Source: Mesorhizobium sp. ORS 3324 (lineage in GTDB: Bacteria; Pseudomonadota; Alphaproteobacteria; Rhizobiales; Rhizobiaceae). From it: a DNA stretch of 64,000 nucleotides. The number at the start of each line of letters is the position of its first letter. The stretch's first letter is position 1. This document shows positions 43,518-52,503 of this stretch, in pieces. Under the pieces are notes generated by a model that was not told the origin of the DNA, did no database searches, and saw only the letters and a list, made by a program, of their open reading frames with translations. The translations under genes were made by a program, and so were the position numbers. The DNA lies in assembly GCA_000824825.2 (NCBI GenBank), contig LM655170.1, positions 311,841 through 375,840 of the forward strand, read 5' to 3'.

Positions 43518-44177
43518 TCACCTGGAAAGCTGGATCACCTTGTTGGCGTCGGTGACGATCACCCATTTGCCGGCGCGCTGCTCGATCGAGGCGATGCGGC
43601 TGGAATCGGGCAGCACCGAGCCGCGCTGGACGATCCACAGGCCGGTATCGTCCTCGATCATGGCGCGGCCATTGGCGGCATGCACCATCTTGAACGCCGA
43701 CGCGGCCGGAAAGGGCTGCTCGCCGGGCGCCGGCGTGGGGGCAGGGTCGTCCTGCACCGTGCCGGTGGCAAGCAGGTCGATATCGGCGTTGGGGACGTCC
43801 TTAGCCGTCAGCGGCGCGCTGCGGTCGGCCGAAACGCCGCCGCCTTCGCGGCCGGAATTGCTGCCGCTGCCGCCGAACTTGATGGCCTGCACGCCGAACT
43901 GCTCCTGGTTGAAGAAGATGTACCAGGGAAACAGCGCGCAGATCAGTCCGAGCGTGATGCCGAGCACGGCAACGACGAAATCGCTGCGCCGGTCGGCTCG
44001 CCTGTCGGCCAGGCGCGGGAATTCGGCCCGCGGCGGCTGCGGCCATTCCACCTTCGGGAACAGGCCGTTGATAGCCAAGTCGCGGCTGGCCTCGGCCTCC
44101 TCTGCGGCCTCGGCTTCGGCGAGCATCTCGCGCAGCATGCGCTCGGTATACTGGAGCTCAGTCTCTTTGATCGCCAT
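43518..44177 (-). CDS. Conserved flagellar-cluster membrane protein, function unknown
   Basis: Protein of 219 residues that I cannot name. The first 65 residues are soluble and acidic (LREMLAEAEAAEEAEASRDL), then one membrane helix (FVVAVLGITLGLICALFPWY), then a Gly/Ser/Pro-rich stretch and a C-terminal periplasmic part (MVHAANGRAMIEDDTGLWIV, QRGSVLPDSSRIASIEQRAG). The last part looks like a small beta domain, possibly with a peptidoglycan or partner-binding role. It overlaps the fliI end by 20 bases and precedes flgB, so it belongs to the flgF-fliI unit. Confidence 0.75.
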   Translation of the reverse strand: MAIKETELQYTERMLREMLAEAEAAEEAEASRDLAINGLFPKVEWPQPPRAEFPRLADRRADRRSDFVVAVLGITLGLICALFPWYIFFNQEQFGVQAIKFGGSGSNSGREGGGVSADRSAPLTAKDVPNADIDLLATGTVQDDPAPTPAPGEQPFPAASAFKMVHAANGRAMIEDDTGLWIVQRGSVLPDSSRIASIEQRAGKWVIVTDANKVIQLSR

Positions 44178-45564
44178 TCTGCTTCCCCTTGAGATGGCGG
44201 GCGAGGTCGGCGAACGGATCGGCTGAAGCGCGGTCCCTCGGCGATTGCGTGAGCGCCTCGTAGATCAGCGGCACCTGGCGCACTGCGATGTCGAGCTCGG
44301 CGTCGGCGCCGCCCTGATAGGCGCCGAGCAGGCGGATGTCGCGTGTGTCCTCGAAGCGCGCGATCATCGATTTCAGCCTGGTCACCAGCATGCGTTGCTC
44401 GGCGCTCCAGGCCTTGTCGGCGAGGCGCGAGATCGACGACAGCGGATTGACCGGCGGATAACGGCCCTGCTCGGCGATCGCGCGGTCGAGTACGACATGG
44501 CCGTCGAGGATGCCGCGCACCGAATCGGCGACCGGATCGTTGTGGTCGTCGCCGTCGACCAGCACCGAGATGATGGCGGTGATCGAGCCCTTACCCTCGG
44601 CGCCGGGCCCAGCCCTTTCGAGCAGCTTCGGCAGGTCGGTGAAGACCGAGGCCGGATAGCCGCGCGCGACCGGCGGCTCACCGGTTCCGGTCGCCACCTC
44701 GCGCAACGCGTGGGCAAAGCGGGTGATCGAATCCAGCACCAGGAGTACGCGATGGCCCTGGTCGCGGAAATGCTCGGCCACGCACATGGCGGTGTCGGGC
44801 GCGCGCCGGCGCATCATGGCGCTCTCGTCGCTCGTGGCGACGACGGCCACGGTCTTTGCCATGCTCTCGGCGCCGATCGTATCCTCGAGGAATTCGCGCA
44901 CCTCCCGGCCGCGCTCGCCGATCAGCGCGACGACCACCGTGTCGAAGGCCTCGGCGCCGGCGAGCATGGCAAGCAGCGTTGACTTGCCGACGCCTGAGCC
45001 GGCGAAGATGCCGAGCCGCTGGCCGAAGCAGAGCGGAGTGAAGATGTCGATCACCCGCACGCCGGTGAGGAAGCCCGTGCCGACCCGCTGGCGCGCCATG
45101 GCGCCGGGCGTCGCTCCTGCCATGGCCTCGGCGGCGTTCGGCCTGATCAGCGGTGGACCGCCATCGATGACGCGGGTCAATGCGTCGATGGCGCGACCGC
45201 GCCAGGAGACGTGCGGCGCGACCGCGAGCGGACCGCGCCGGAACACGGCGTCGCCGATGCCGGCATCGGCGCTGCGCTCGAATGGCGCGACCACGACCTC
45301 GTCGCGGCCTATTTTGACGATCTCGCCGCGGCGCGTCCCGGCCTTGCCGCGCTGCTCGACGATGTCGCCGAGCCTGGCGATGTCGGAAAGGCCGCGCACC
45401 TTGTAGTGGGTGGGCGAGATCTCGACGACGCGGCCGCCGCGGCTGAGCAAAGTTTTCGGATTGTCGAACCGACGCCAGACGCGTTCGAGCGCGGCCAACC
45501 GATCGGCTGGACCAGCTTCGTCAAGCCTCTCGGGCGCGCGGAGAAGGGACGAGCCGGTCGCCAT
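44158..45564 (-). CDS. fliI: FliI, flagellar export ATPase
   Basis: Type III export ATPase of 468 residues. The Walker A loop GIFAGSGVGKSTLLAML is near residue 187, Walker B is HRVLLVLDSITRFAHALRE, and the family region PARGYPASVF appears as VARGYPASVFTDLPKLLERA. The N-terminal 20 residues would bind a FliH-like protein. It follows flgF by four bases. Confidence 0.96.
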   Translation of the reverse strand: MATGSSLLRAPERLDEAGPADRLAALERVWRRFDNPKTLLSRGGRVVEISPTHYKVRGLSDIARLGDIVEQRGKAGTRRGEIVKIGRDEVVVAPFERSADAGIGDAVFRRGPLAVAPHVSWRGRAIDALTRVIDGGPPLIRPNAAEAMAGATPGAMARQRVGTGFLTGVRVIDIFTPLCFGQRLGIFAGSGVGKSTLLAMLAGAEAFDTVVVALIGERGREVREFLEDTIGAESMAKTVAVVATSDESAMMRRRAPDTAMCVAEHFRDQGHRVLLVLDSITRFAHALREVATGTGEPPVARGYPASVFTDLPKLLERAGPGAEGKGSITAIISVLVDGDDHNDPVADSVRGILDGHVVLDRAIAEQGRYPPVNPLSSISRLADKAWSAEQRMLVTRLKSMIARFEDTRDIRLLGAYQGGADAELDIAVRQVPLIYEALTQSPRDRASADPFADLARHLKGKQNGDQRD

Positions 45565-45568
45565 GCCG

Positions 45569-46291
45569 CTACTTCGAGCCGAGCGTCTTTATCGCGTCGT
45601 CGGTGGAGGAAGCGCTCTGCCGGATCAGCGCGGCCGTGTTCTCGAAGGCACGCTGCACCTGGATCAGCCGTGTCATCTCCAGCACCGGATTGACGTTGGA
45701 TTCTTCCAGGAAGCCTTGCGCGACGCCCACGTCGGAACGGTCGGTCATGGGCTCCGGCGGGCGGGCGGGAACGATGCCCGAATTGCCGTAGCGGACAAAA
45801 TTCTCGCCAGGGTCGAATTGGAAGACGCCGATGGCGCCGACGAGCTGGTCGTTCTGCCTGAGCGAGCCGTCGGCGCCTGCCTTGGGCGGGCCGTTGCGCG
45901 GATCGAGCTGGATCGGCGCGCCGCCGCTGTCCAGCACCGGATAGCCTTCGATCGACATCAGCTCGCCGTTCTCGTTCATGGAAAAGCGGCCGTCGCGTGT
46001 CATCACCGTGCCTGCCGGCGTATCGATGGCGAACCAGGCGTCGCCCTGGATGGCGAAGTCGAAGGGATTGCCGGTTTCGGTCAGCGAGCCGTGCGCGGTG
46101 GAGAGATAGGTCTTGCCGGAGGAAGCGAAGGAGACCGACTTCGGCCCGGTGCCGGAGACCACGTCCTCGAATTTCACGCCGGTGGCGCGGAAGCCGATGG
46201 TCGAGGCATTGGCGACGTTGTCGGCGATGGTATCGAGACGGCGCTCGAGCGCGATCTGCGAGGAGAGTGCGACGTAGAGACTGTCCTGCAT
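45569..46291 (-). CDS. flgF: FlgF, proximal rod protein
   Basis: Rod subunit of 240 residues. The N-terminus (SLYVALSSQIALERRLDTIA, DNVANASTIGFRATGVKFED) and C-terminus (GFLEESNVNPVLEMTRLIQV) are FlgF/FlgG-type; FlgG itself is at 41501, so this is FlgF. It lies between a DUF1217 gene and fliI. Confidence 0.92.
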   Translation of the reverse strand: MQDSLYVALSSQIALERRLDTIADNVANASTIGFRATGVKFEDVVSGTGPKSVSFASSGKTYLSTAHGSLTETGNPFDFAIQGDAWFAIDTPAGTVMTRDGRFSMNENGELMSIEGYPVLDSGGAPIQLDPRNGPPKAGADGSLRQNDQLVGAIGVFQFDPGENFVRYGNSGIVPARPPEPMTDRSDVGVAQGFLEESNVNPVLEMTRLIQVQRAFENTAALIRQSASSTDDAIKTLGSK

Positions 46292-46298
46292 GGTCTTC

Positions 46299-47420
46299 TC
46301 AGAACTTCAGCTTCTGCATGGCCATCATAAGGTCGGTGGAAATGCCCACGGTGATCGGCTGCGCGAAGAGCACGCTGGCCGACGACACGGCCGTCGAGGT
46401 TGGGTTGTTGATCTCGTACATGCTGGTGAAGCGGGTCAGGAACTTGCTGAGCTTCTCGGGCTCGGTGAAATCCGAGATGTCGAGCTTCTGCTCGAACAGC
46501 TGCGCCTGCTTGTCGATGTCGGCCGTGGCGAAGGAATCGGGCAGGCCGAGCGCGGTGCGGACCACGCTGGCGAGCGCGGTGTCGGCGAGCACGTCGTACC
46601 AGCTGGTGATGTCCGGCGCCTTGCGCTCGAAATAAAGCGCGAGCCGCACGCCCTGATTGGTCTTGCCGGCGTCCTCCTCCAGCGTCTGGCGCATGTACTT
46701 GTCGACGGTCGGCTGCTGTGCCGGAACGTAGGTGGTGGCGTTCTCGCCGTACTGTTCGAAGTTGAAGGCCGAGGCGAGGGCAGCATATGCCGGATTCGTC
46801 TGCTTGTTGGCGACGCTGTCGGGGTCGCGTACGCCGCCTTCAAGGACCTGCTTGATGAGGTCCTTGTCTTCGGTTGCTGAATCGAGACCGAACGCGGCCA
46901 GCGCATAGGTGTAGAGCCGGCTGTTGCCCATCAGATCATCGATGGACTTCACCTTGGTGACATTGGCGAGGTAGTAGGTCGTCTCGCCCTTCACATAGTC
47001 CGAATTCGGATCGAGACCGGCGATCTGCGCCTGCGTGGCGTAATTCTTCGTCACCAGCTGCTGCGCCTTGTTGTAGACGGTCGCATCGGCGCCGTTGGCG
47101 GCGAAGTTGAAAGCCCTGACGAACTCGGCGTAGCGCCTGTCGGTCAGCTTGTTGGCGAAACTGTTGGAACTGGAAACGCCTTCCTTGAGCGCCTTGACCA
47201 TGAAGGCCTTGGCGTAGTCCATGTTCTCCAGTCCGTAGGCCTTCATCGCATACTTGAACAGGCGGTCATTGTTGACGAAATCGTCGATCGATTTCACCTT
47301 GGTGATGTTGGCCAGATAATATTGGGTGTCGCGATCGACCGTCGGCTGCTGCTCGATACGGTCGATCGATTTGTTGATGTCTTTCACGATCAACTGGTAG
47401 CTGCTGTAGGTATTGAGCAA
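46299..47420 (-). CDS. DUF1217 family flagellar-cluster protein
   Basis: Protein of 373 residues of the DUF1217 family. Two related halves are visible (YYLANITKVKSIDDFVNNDR and YYLANVTKVKSIDDLMGNSR, each followed by a helical repeat with YAMKAYGLE or YALAAFGLD). Function unknown; the C-terminal SVLFAQPITVGISTDLMMAM suggests a secreted, flagellin- or rod-associated protein. I start it at the TTG at 47420, seven bases after GGAGG; an upstream GTG at 47462 has no such site. It is the first gene of the flgF-fliI unit. Confidence 0.8.
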   Translation of the reverse strand: MLNTYSSYQLIVKDINKSIDRIEQQPTVDRDTQYYLANITKVKSIDDFVNNDRLFKYAMKAYGLENMDYAKAFMVKALKEGVSSSNSFANKLTDRRYAEFVRAFNFAANGADATVYNKAQQLVTKNYATQAQIAGLDPNSDYVKGETTYYLANVTKVKSIDDLMGNSRLYTYALAAFGLDSATEDKDLIKQVLEGGVRDPDSVANKQTNPAYAALASAFNFEQYGENATTYVPAQQPTVDKYMRQTLEEDAGKTNQGVRLALYFERKAPDITSWYDVLADTALASVVRTALGLPDSFATADIDKQAQLFEQKLDISDFTEPEKLSKFLTRFTSMYEINNPTSTAVSSASVLFAQPITVGISTDLMMAMQKLKF

Positions 47421-47450
47421 GGATGTGCCTCCGGCCGAAGCTATCCGGCA

Positions 47451-47471
47451 CGATAAGCTCACTTCCTTGCG
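47451..47471 (-). promoter_or_regulatory. Shared flagellar promoter element upstream of the DUF1217-flgF unit
   Basis: On the minus strand it reads CGCAAG, nine bases, TTATCG, preceded by TCG as in other copies. It is 31-51 bases before the TTG start and is divergent from the motA element, 40 bases away. Confidence 0.55.
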
Positions 47472-47511
47472 CGAAGCTGAATCGCATCCTGCGGTTCCGA
47501 TTCAAGCCTCA

Positions 47512-47532
47512 CACAAGGCACGAGGACTATCC
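47512..47532 (+). promoter_or_regulatory. Shared flagellar promoter element upstream of motA
   Basis: On the plus strand it reads CACAAG, nine bases, CTATCC, with TCA before it. It is the only plus-strand member of the set and is 35-55 bases before the motA start. Two GANTC sites (47479-47483 and 47499-47503), arranged as GAATCG/CGATTC, lie between it and the divergent copy. Confidence 0.55.
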
Positions 47533-47566
47533 CTGATCCACGACGTGACATGCGGAAGGACCTGTC

Positions 47567-48442
47567 GTGGGCATTCTGATCGGACTTGTGGTGACGCTCG
47601 GCTGCGTTCTCGGCGGCTTCATGGCCATGGGCGGCCATCTGCACGTGCTGGTGCAGCCCTGGGAGGCCGTCGTCATCTGCGGCGCGGCGCTCGGCACCTT
47701 CCTCGTCGCCAATCCGATGAAGACCGTCAAGGACACCGGCAAGGGCATTCTCGAAGCCTTCAAGCAGGCTGTGCCGAAGGAGCGCGATTACCTCGAAACG
47801 CTGGGCGTGCTGCACAGCCTGATGCGCGAATTGCGCTCGAAGTCGCGCAGCGAGGTCGAGGCACATATCGACAATCCGGAAGAGTCCGCCATCTTCCAGG
47901 CGTTCCCTACCGTCCTGAAGAACCATGACCTGACGCATTTCATCTGCGACTATTGCCGCATCATCATCATCGGCAACGCGCGCTCGCACGAGATCGAGGC
48001 GCTGATGGACGAAGAGATCCAGACGATCCGCAACGACAAGTTGAAGGCCTATCACGCGATGGTCGCGGTGGGCGACGGCCTGCCGGCACTCGGCATCGTC
48101 GCCGCCGTGCTCGGCGTGGTGAAGGCGATGGGCGCGCTAGACCAGTCGCCGGAAATCCTCGGCGGCCTGATCGGGGCTGCGCTCGTCGGAACCTTCCTCG
48201 GCATCTTCCTCTCCTATGCCGTGGTCGGTCCGGTCGCCACCAAGATCAAGACGGTGCGCGAGAAGAAGAACCGCCTCTACATCATCGTCAAGCAGACGCT
48301 GCTCGCCTATATGAACGGGGCCTTGCCGCAGGTCGCGATCGAGTTCGGCCGCAAGACCATCTCGTCCTATGAGCGCCCGACGATCGATGCCGTCGAGCAG
48401 AGCACGATGAACACGGGCGGCGCCGAGAAGAAGGCGGCCTGA
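47567..48442 (+). CDS. motA: MotA, flagellar stator protein
   Basis: Proton-channel stator subunit of 291 residues. Four membrane segments are seen: [58 protein letters not shown] (with the conserved Pro) and [20 protein letters not shown]. The start is GTG at 47567 with GGAAGGA upstream. It heads the plus-strand unit motA-fliM-fliN-fliG-flhB and pairs with MotB from 30640. Confidence 0.96.
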   Translation: MGILIGLVVTLGCVLGGFMAMGGHLHVLVQPWEAVVICGAALGTFLVANPMKTVKDTGKGILEAFKQAVPKERDYLETLGVLHSLMRELRSKSRSEVEAHIDNPEESAIFQAFPTVLKNHDLTHFICDYCRIIIIGNARSHEIEALMDEEIQTIRNDKLKAYHAMVAVGDGLPALGIVAAVLGVVKAMGALDQSPEILGGLIGAALVGTFLGIFLSYAVVGPVATKIKTVREKKNRLYIIVKQTLLAYMNGALPQVAIEFGRKTISSYERPTIDAVEQSTMNTGGAEKKAA

Positions 48443-48476
48443 GCATGCAGAAGTTTAGTCAGGGCCGCTTGCCGTC

Positions 48477-49412
48477 ATGACCAGTCCGGGCAGTCCGTCG
48501 CAAACCCGGGCTTTGATCATCGAGCGTCTCGTCGGCGACAGCGGCGAGGCCGCGCAAGTGATCGGCGCCGGCCGCGGCATGGCGGAGCGCGCGCTGCCGC
48601 TGCTGCAGAAGGCGCTTGCCGGCGAGCTCGGCGCGCCGGTCACCGTCGACCTGCAAGCCGCTGAGGTGGGCCGAGTCCCCGAAGCGCGCATGCGCGCCGG
48701 CGAAACCTTTGCCATGACCATCGTTTCGTCGCCGACATCGGCGGACGCCATGACGCTCGTCATGGACGCGCCGGCGATCGCCGTCATGGTCTCAGCGCTG
48801 TTCGGCGGCGATCCGGACCAGCCGGTGGCGCCGATCGAGCGCGACCTGTCGCAGATCGAGACCGACGTCGCGACCACGGTGTTCCAAGAGGTTGCGGCGG
48901 TGCTCAACGGATCGGGCAGGCGTTCTCTGGAACTGCGGCTGCCGGTCCCCAGGGCGATGTCCGGCAACGAGGCGAGACGGCGCGTGCTGCGCGATGGCGC
49001 GGCGGTCCGCATCGTCTACGGCATCTCGACGCCGACCGATTCCGGCACGATCACGGTGATGATCCCGCAGCGCATCCTTCTGGCGACGCGCGGCGCCAAC
49101 GCCGATCAAAGCGACGACCAGACGACGGAGTTAGACTGGCGGGCCCGCTTCTCGGAAGAGGTGATGCGCTCGACGGTGCAGCTCGAAGCCACGATGCCGC
49201 TCGCCCGGCTGACGCTTGGCGACCTCGCCGCCTTCCAGCCCGGTCAGGTGATCGAGCTCGAGGAGAACGCGCAGCTGCAGGCCAAGCTCAGCGCGCGCGA
49301 CAAGACGCTGTTTGTCTGCGAGTTCGGCAAGCTCGGACAGAACTACACGGTCCGCGTCCGGCATCCGCACGATGCCGGGCAGGATTTTATCGACGGACTT
49401 ATGCCTGGCTGA
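48477..49412 (+). CDS. fliM: FliM, flagellar switch protein
   Basis: C-ring switch protein of 311 residues. The middle domain ([20 protein letters not shown]) and the C-terminal SpoA domain ([20 protein letters not shown]) are present. The N-terminal CheY-binding motif of enteric FliM is not evident; the protein begins [20 protein letters not shown]. This divergence is common in rhizobia. The ATG is at 48477, 34 bases after motA. Confidence 0.9.
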   Translation: MTSPGSPSQTRALIIERLVGDSGEAAQVIGAGRGMAERALPLLQKALAGELGAPVTVDLQAAEVGRVPEARMRAGETFAMTIVSSPTSADAMTLVMDAPAIAVMVSALFGGDPDQPVAPIERDLSQIETDVATTVFQEVAAVLNGSGRRSLELRLPVPRAMSGNEARRRVLRDGAAVRIVYGISTPTDSGTITVMIPQRILLATRGANADQSDDQTTELDWRARFSEEVMRSTVQLEATMPLARLTLGDLAAFQPGQVIELEENAQLQAKLSARDKTLFVCEFGKLGQNYTVRVRHPHDAGQDFIDGLMPG

Positions 49413-49441
49413 GGCCGGCTTGGGAATATTGGAGACGAGGC

Positions 49442-49822
49442 ATGGCAAAGACCAAGGTGGAAGCCGAACCCGATCAGCCGGACGAGCAGCTCGACCGCGC
49501 AATCGAGGAATTGCGCGGCGTGCTCAGGGAAGAGGAGAGGCGTCCGGACGCCAGCCTCCAAGCCGGCGCCAATTCCTCGATCATCATGACGATCCCGGTC
49601 GATGTGCAGATCATCCTCGGCAGCACCGAAATGCCGGTGTCGGAGCTGATGGCGCTGCAGAAAGGCTCGACCGTGGCGCTCAACCGCCGCATCGGCGAGC
49701 CGGTCGACGTGGTGGTCAACGGCCGCAGGATCGCGCGCGGCGAGATCACCGTCTTGGAAAACGACCCGTCGCGCTTCGGCATCAGACTCACCGAGATCAT
49801 CGCCGCCGCGAAGAGCGCCTGA
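49442..49822 (+). CDS. fliN: FliN, flagellar switch protein
   Basis: C-ring protein of 126 residues. The SpoA domain is in the second half: [60 protein letters not shown]. It is between fliM and fliG, and about 45 bases before fliG. Confidence 0.95.
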   Translation: MAKTKVEAEPDQPDEQLDRAIEELRGVLREEERRPDASLQAGANSSIIMTIPVDVQIILGSTEMPVSELMALQKGSTVALNRRIGEPVDVVVNGRRIARGEITVLENDPSRFGIRLTEIIAAAKSA

Positions 49823-49865
49823 GCATGGACAGCGAGAGCATTCACCGGCAGCGGAGCCAGGCACG

Positions 49866-50882
49866 ATGACGTCGTTGACGCTGACGCGCCCGCAAAAGGC
49901 AGCCGCCATATTGGTGGCGATGGGCAAGCCCTCGGCCAGCCGGTTGCTCAAATTCTTCAAGCAGGAAGAGCTGAAGGCGCTGATCGAAGGCGCCCGCCTG
50001 CTGCGCACCATCCCGCAAGCCGACCTGGAACGCATCGTGGCCGAATTCGAGGCCGAATTCACCGAAGGCGCCGGCCTGCTTGATTCTGCCGACCGGATGG
50101 ACACCATCCTCAACGAATCGCTGTCGCCCGAGGAAATGAGCGCCATCTTGGGCGAAAGGAAATTCGAGCCGGCGCCTGAGGGGCCGCCGCCGATCTGGCC
50201 GGATCTGGAAAAGCTAGAGCCTGTGCGTCTCGGCAGTTTCCTTGCCGGGGAACATCCACAGACAGCGGCCATGGTGCTGTCGAAGCTTGCGCCGCAGGCT
50301 GCCGCAAATGTGCTGCTGACGATGGAAAAGCCGATACGCAGCCAGATCATCAAGCGCATGGTGACGATGGCCAACATTCCGGACGCGGCAACCAGGATTG
50401 TCGAGAACCAGCTGCGCGCCAGCGTGCTTTCGCAAAAAGCGACTCGGGATACGTCGGCTGGACAGGAGCGCGTCGCCAGCGTGCTCAACGAGATGGCCAA
50501 GCCCGAGCTCGACGAGCTCATGCAGGATCTGGAAGCGGCCGGCACGCCGGATCTCGCGGGCGTGAAATCGCGGCTGTTTGCCTTCGACGACCTGCCGCTG
50601 CTCACCCAGAAGGCGCGCGTGCTTCTGTTCGACGGGCTGTCGACCGAACTCGTCACGCTGGCGCTCCGCGGCGCGTCGGCCGAGCTCACCGAATCCGTGC
50701 TGTCGGCGATCGGCGCGCGCTCGCGCCGCATGATCGAATCCGAGCTCGGGCAGGGATCGGAAGGCATAGCGCTCACCGACATCATGGCGGCTCGCAAGAC
50801 GATCGCCGTGGCGACCATCCGTCTGTCGCGGCAAGGAGCGTTCGAGCTTCCTTCGACGCAGAACGCCGCCGAAGCGGCCTGA
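49866..50882 (+). CDS. fliG: FliG, flagellar switch and torque protein
   Basis: Rotor protein of 338 residues. The N-terminal MS-ring-binding domain, the ARM-like middle (LGSFLAGEHPQTAAMVLSKL, with the EHPQT motif intact) and the C-terminal torque domain (LFAFDDLPLLTQKARVLLFD) are all visible. The charged torque helix near the end is present but somewhat altered. The ATG is at 49866. Confidence 0.95.
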   Translation: MTSLTLTRPQKAAAILVAMGKPSASRLLKFFKQEELKALIEGARLLRTIPQADLERIVAEFEAEFTEGAGLLDSADRMDTILNESLSPEEMSAILGERKFEPAPEGPPPIWPDLEKLEPVRLGSFLAGEHPQTAAMVLSKLAPQAAANVLLTMEKPIRSQIIKRMVTMANIPDAATRIVENQLRASVLSQKATRDTSAGQERVASVLNEMAKPELDELMQDLEAAGTPDLAGVKSRLFAFDDLPLLTQKARVLLFDGLSTELVTLALRGASAELTESVLSAIGARSRRMIESELGQGSEGIALTDIMAARKTIAVATIRLSRQGAFELPSTQNAAEAA

Positions 50883-50906
50883 CGGTAGCAGTCCGGTCGG
50901 ATCACC

Positions 50907-51989
50907 ATGGCTGAGGCGGTCGACAAGGATTCCAAAACCGAGGAAGCGACAGAAAAGAAGATCCGCGACACGATAGAGCAGGGCAAGCTGCCCCATTCGC
51001 GCGAAACCGCGATCTTCGCCTCCTTCCTTGCCATACTGGTGTTCACGGTCTTCTACGCCAAGGACGCGGTCGTCGACCTCGGTATGTTCCTGTCGACGTT
51101 CCTGGAAAAGCCCGAAGCCTGGCCGATGGACACCGAGACCGATGTCATCACGCTCTACAAGCAGGTGCTGATCGAGATCGGCCGCGCCGTCGTCAGCCTG
51201 CTGGTGCTTCTGGTTGTCGCCGGCGTCGGCGCATCGGTGTTCCAGAACATGCCGCAAATCGTCGGCGAGCGGATCAGGCCGCAATTGTCGCGCATCTCGA
51301 TCGCCAAGGGCTGGAGCCGGATGTTCAGCGTGCAGGGATGGGTCGAATTCGCCAAGTCGCTGGCCAAGCTCGCCTTCGCCATAGTGGTGCTGACCTTCAC
51401 GCTTTCGGAAGATCATCGCCGGTTGCTCGCCGGCATGATCACCAATCCGATGTCGTTCGGCCTGGTCATCCGCGGCATCGCCGTCGACATATTGGTGGCG
51501 ATCGTCTTCGTCATGGGGCTGATCGCCGTCGCCGACATTGTCTGGTCGCGCTTCCACTGGCGGCGCGACCTGCGCATGACCAAGCAGGAAGTGAAGGACG
51601 AGATGAAGCAGTCGGAAGGCGACCCGATCGTGAAGTCGCGCCTGCGTTCGCTGGCGCGCGACCGGGCGCGGCGGCGCATGATGACGGCCGTGCCGCGCGC
51701 GACGCTCGTCATCGCCAACCCGACGCACTATTCCATCGCGCTGAAATATGTCCGGGAGGAGGATTCAGCTCCGGTCGTGCTCGCCAAGGGCCAGGATCTG
51801 GTGGCGCTCAAGATCCGCGAGATCGCCAGGGAGCATAATATCCCGATCTTCGAGGACGTGGCGCTTGCCCGCTCCATGTACAAGCAAGTTTCGGTTGATA
51901 GCGTGATCCCATCGCAATTCTACCAGGCCGTCGCCGAGCTGGTGCGGATCGTCTACTCGAAGAAGGCCGAGCGCAAAGCAACCTCATGA
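50907..51989 (+). CDS. flhB: FlhB, export specificity switch
   Basis: Export-gate membrane protein of 360 residues. Four hydrophobic helices are followed by the cytoplasmic autocleavage domain with the NPTH motif (ATLVIANPTHYSIALKYVR), which is cleaved between Asn and Pro to switch export from hook to filament substrates. It starts 24 bases after fliG. Confidence 0.96.
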   Translation: MAEAVDKDSKTEEATEKKIRDTIEQGKLPHSRETAIFASFLAILVFTVFYAKDAVVDLGMFLSTFLEKPEAWPMDTETDVITLYKQVLIEIGRAVVSLLVLLVVAGVGASVFQNMPQIVGERIRPQLSRISIAKGWSRMFSVQGWVEFAKSLAKLAFAIVVLTFTLSEDHRRLLAGMITNPMSFGLVIRGIAVDILVAIVFVMGLIAVADIVWSRFHWRRDLRMTKQEVKDEMKQSEGDPIVKSRLRSLARDRARRRMMTAVPRATLVIANPTHYSIALKYVREEDSAPVVLAKGQDLVALKIREIAREHNIPIFEDVALARSMYKQVSVDSVIPSQFYQAVAELVRIVYSKKAERKATS

Positions 51990-52008
51990 ACGGACGCTGC
52001 CTCTATCC

Positions 52009-52446
52009 ATGAACCGGCAACCACACGCCAATTCACGCGAGCTCATCGTCGCCCATGCCATCGAAGACGTGGTCGGCGAGCTGCGCCTGATCGAGGTCGC
52101 CGACTACATCGCCTTCATCCGGCTGGAGCATTTCGCCTGCCTGTCGGACCTGGTGGATTCGGCCGCGGAACTCTACTTCCAGCCGGGCACGCTGCGGCTT
52201 GGCCATGGCGGCGAGGCGCATGTCGACTGGAGTGGCAGCCCGCGCATCGTGCTCGACCTCGAGCTTCGGCCGCGCGGCGTGACCGTCTATTTCCAGCTGA
52301 CGCTGACCGGGCAGGGGGCGTCCGTGGTCGTCAACTATGTCTCGTTCGAGAAGCCCGGCGAGACTCCGGAGCACAACACCGCCCTGCTCGAGGACGCGAT
52401 CGACCAGGCGCGCATCCGCAAGACAGAGCCGCTCGCCTATCCTTGA
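52009..52446 (+). CDS. Conserved flagellar-cluster protein, function unknown
   Basis: Protein of 145 residues without signal peptide or membrane helix. The sequence (LIVAHAIEDVVGELRLIEVA, DYIAFIRLEHFACLSDLVDS, AAELYFQPGTLRLGHGGEAH) suggests an alpha/beta cytosolic domain. I do not recognise a family. It follows flhB by 19 bases in the motA unit and is convergent with visR, so a role in flagellar function or control is likely. Confidence 0.72.
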   Translation: MNRQPHANSRELIVAHAIEDVVGELRLIEVADYIAFIRLEHFACLSDLVDSAAELYFQPGTLRLGHGGEAHVDWSGSPRIVLDLELRPRGVTVYFQLTLTGQGASVVVNYVSFEKPGETPEHNTALLEDAIDQARIRKTEPLAYP

Positions 52447-52469
52447 CGATAATTTGGGGCGTATAGACG

Positions 52470-52503
52470 CTTGGCCTGAGCGAGCTTATTCGATCAGGCC
52501 AAG
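52470..52503. terminator. Hairpin between the convergent flhB unit and visR
   Basis: A perfect 10-base inverted repeat, CTTGGCCTGA (52470-52479) and TCAGGCCAAG (52494-52503), overlaps the visR stop region. There is no T-run on either side, so it may work as a Rho-dependent or RNA-end stabilising hairpin. Confidence 0.45.

Noticed and set aside
49343..51046. A 567-residue Ser-rich open frame opposite fliN, fliG and flhB
   Set aside because: The opposite strand carries complete, recognisable genes; the frame has no start signal or domain.
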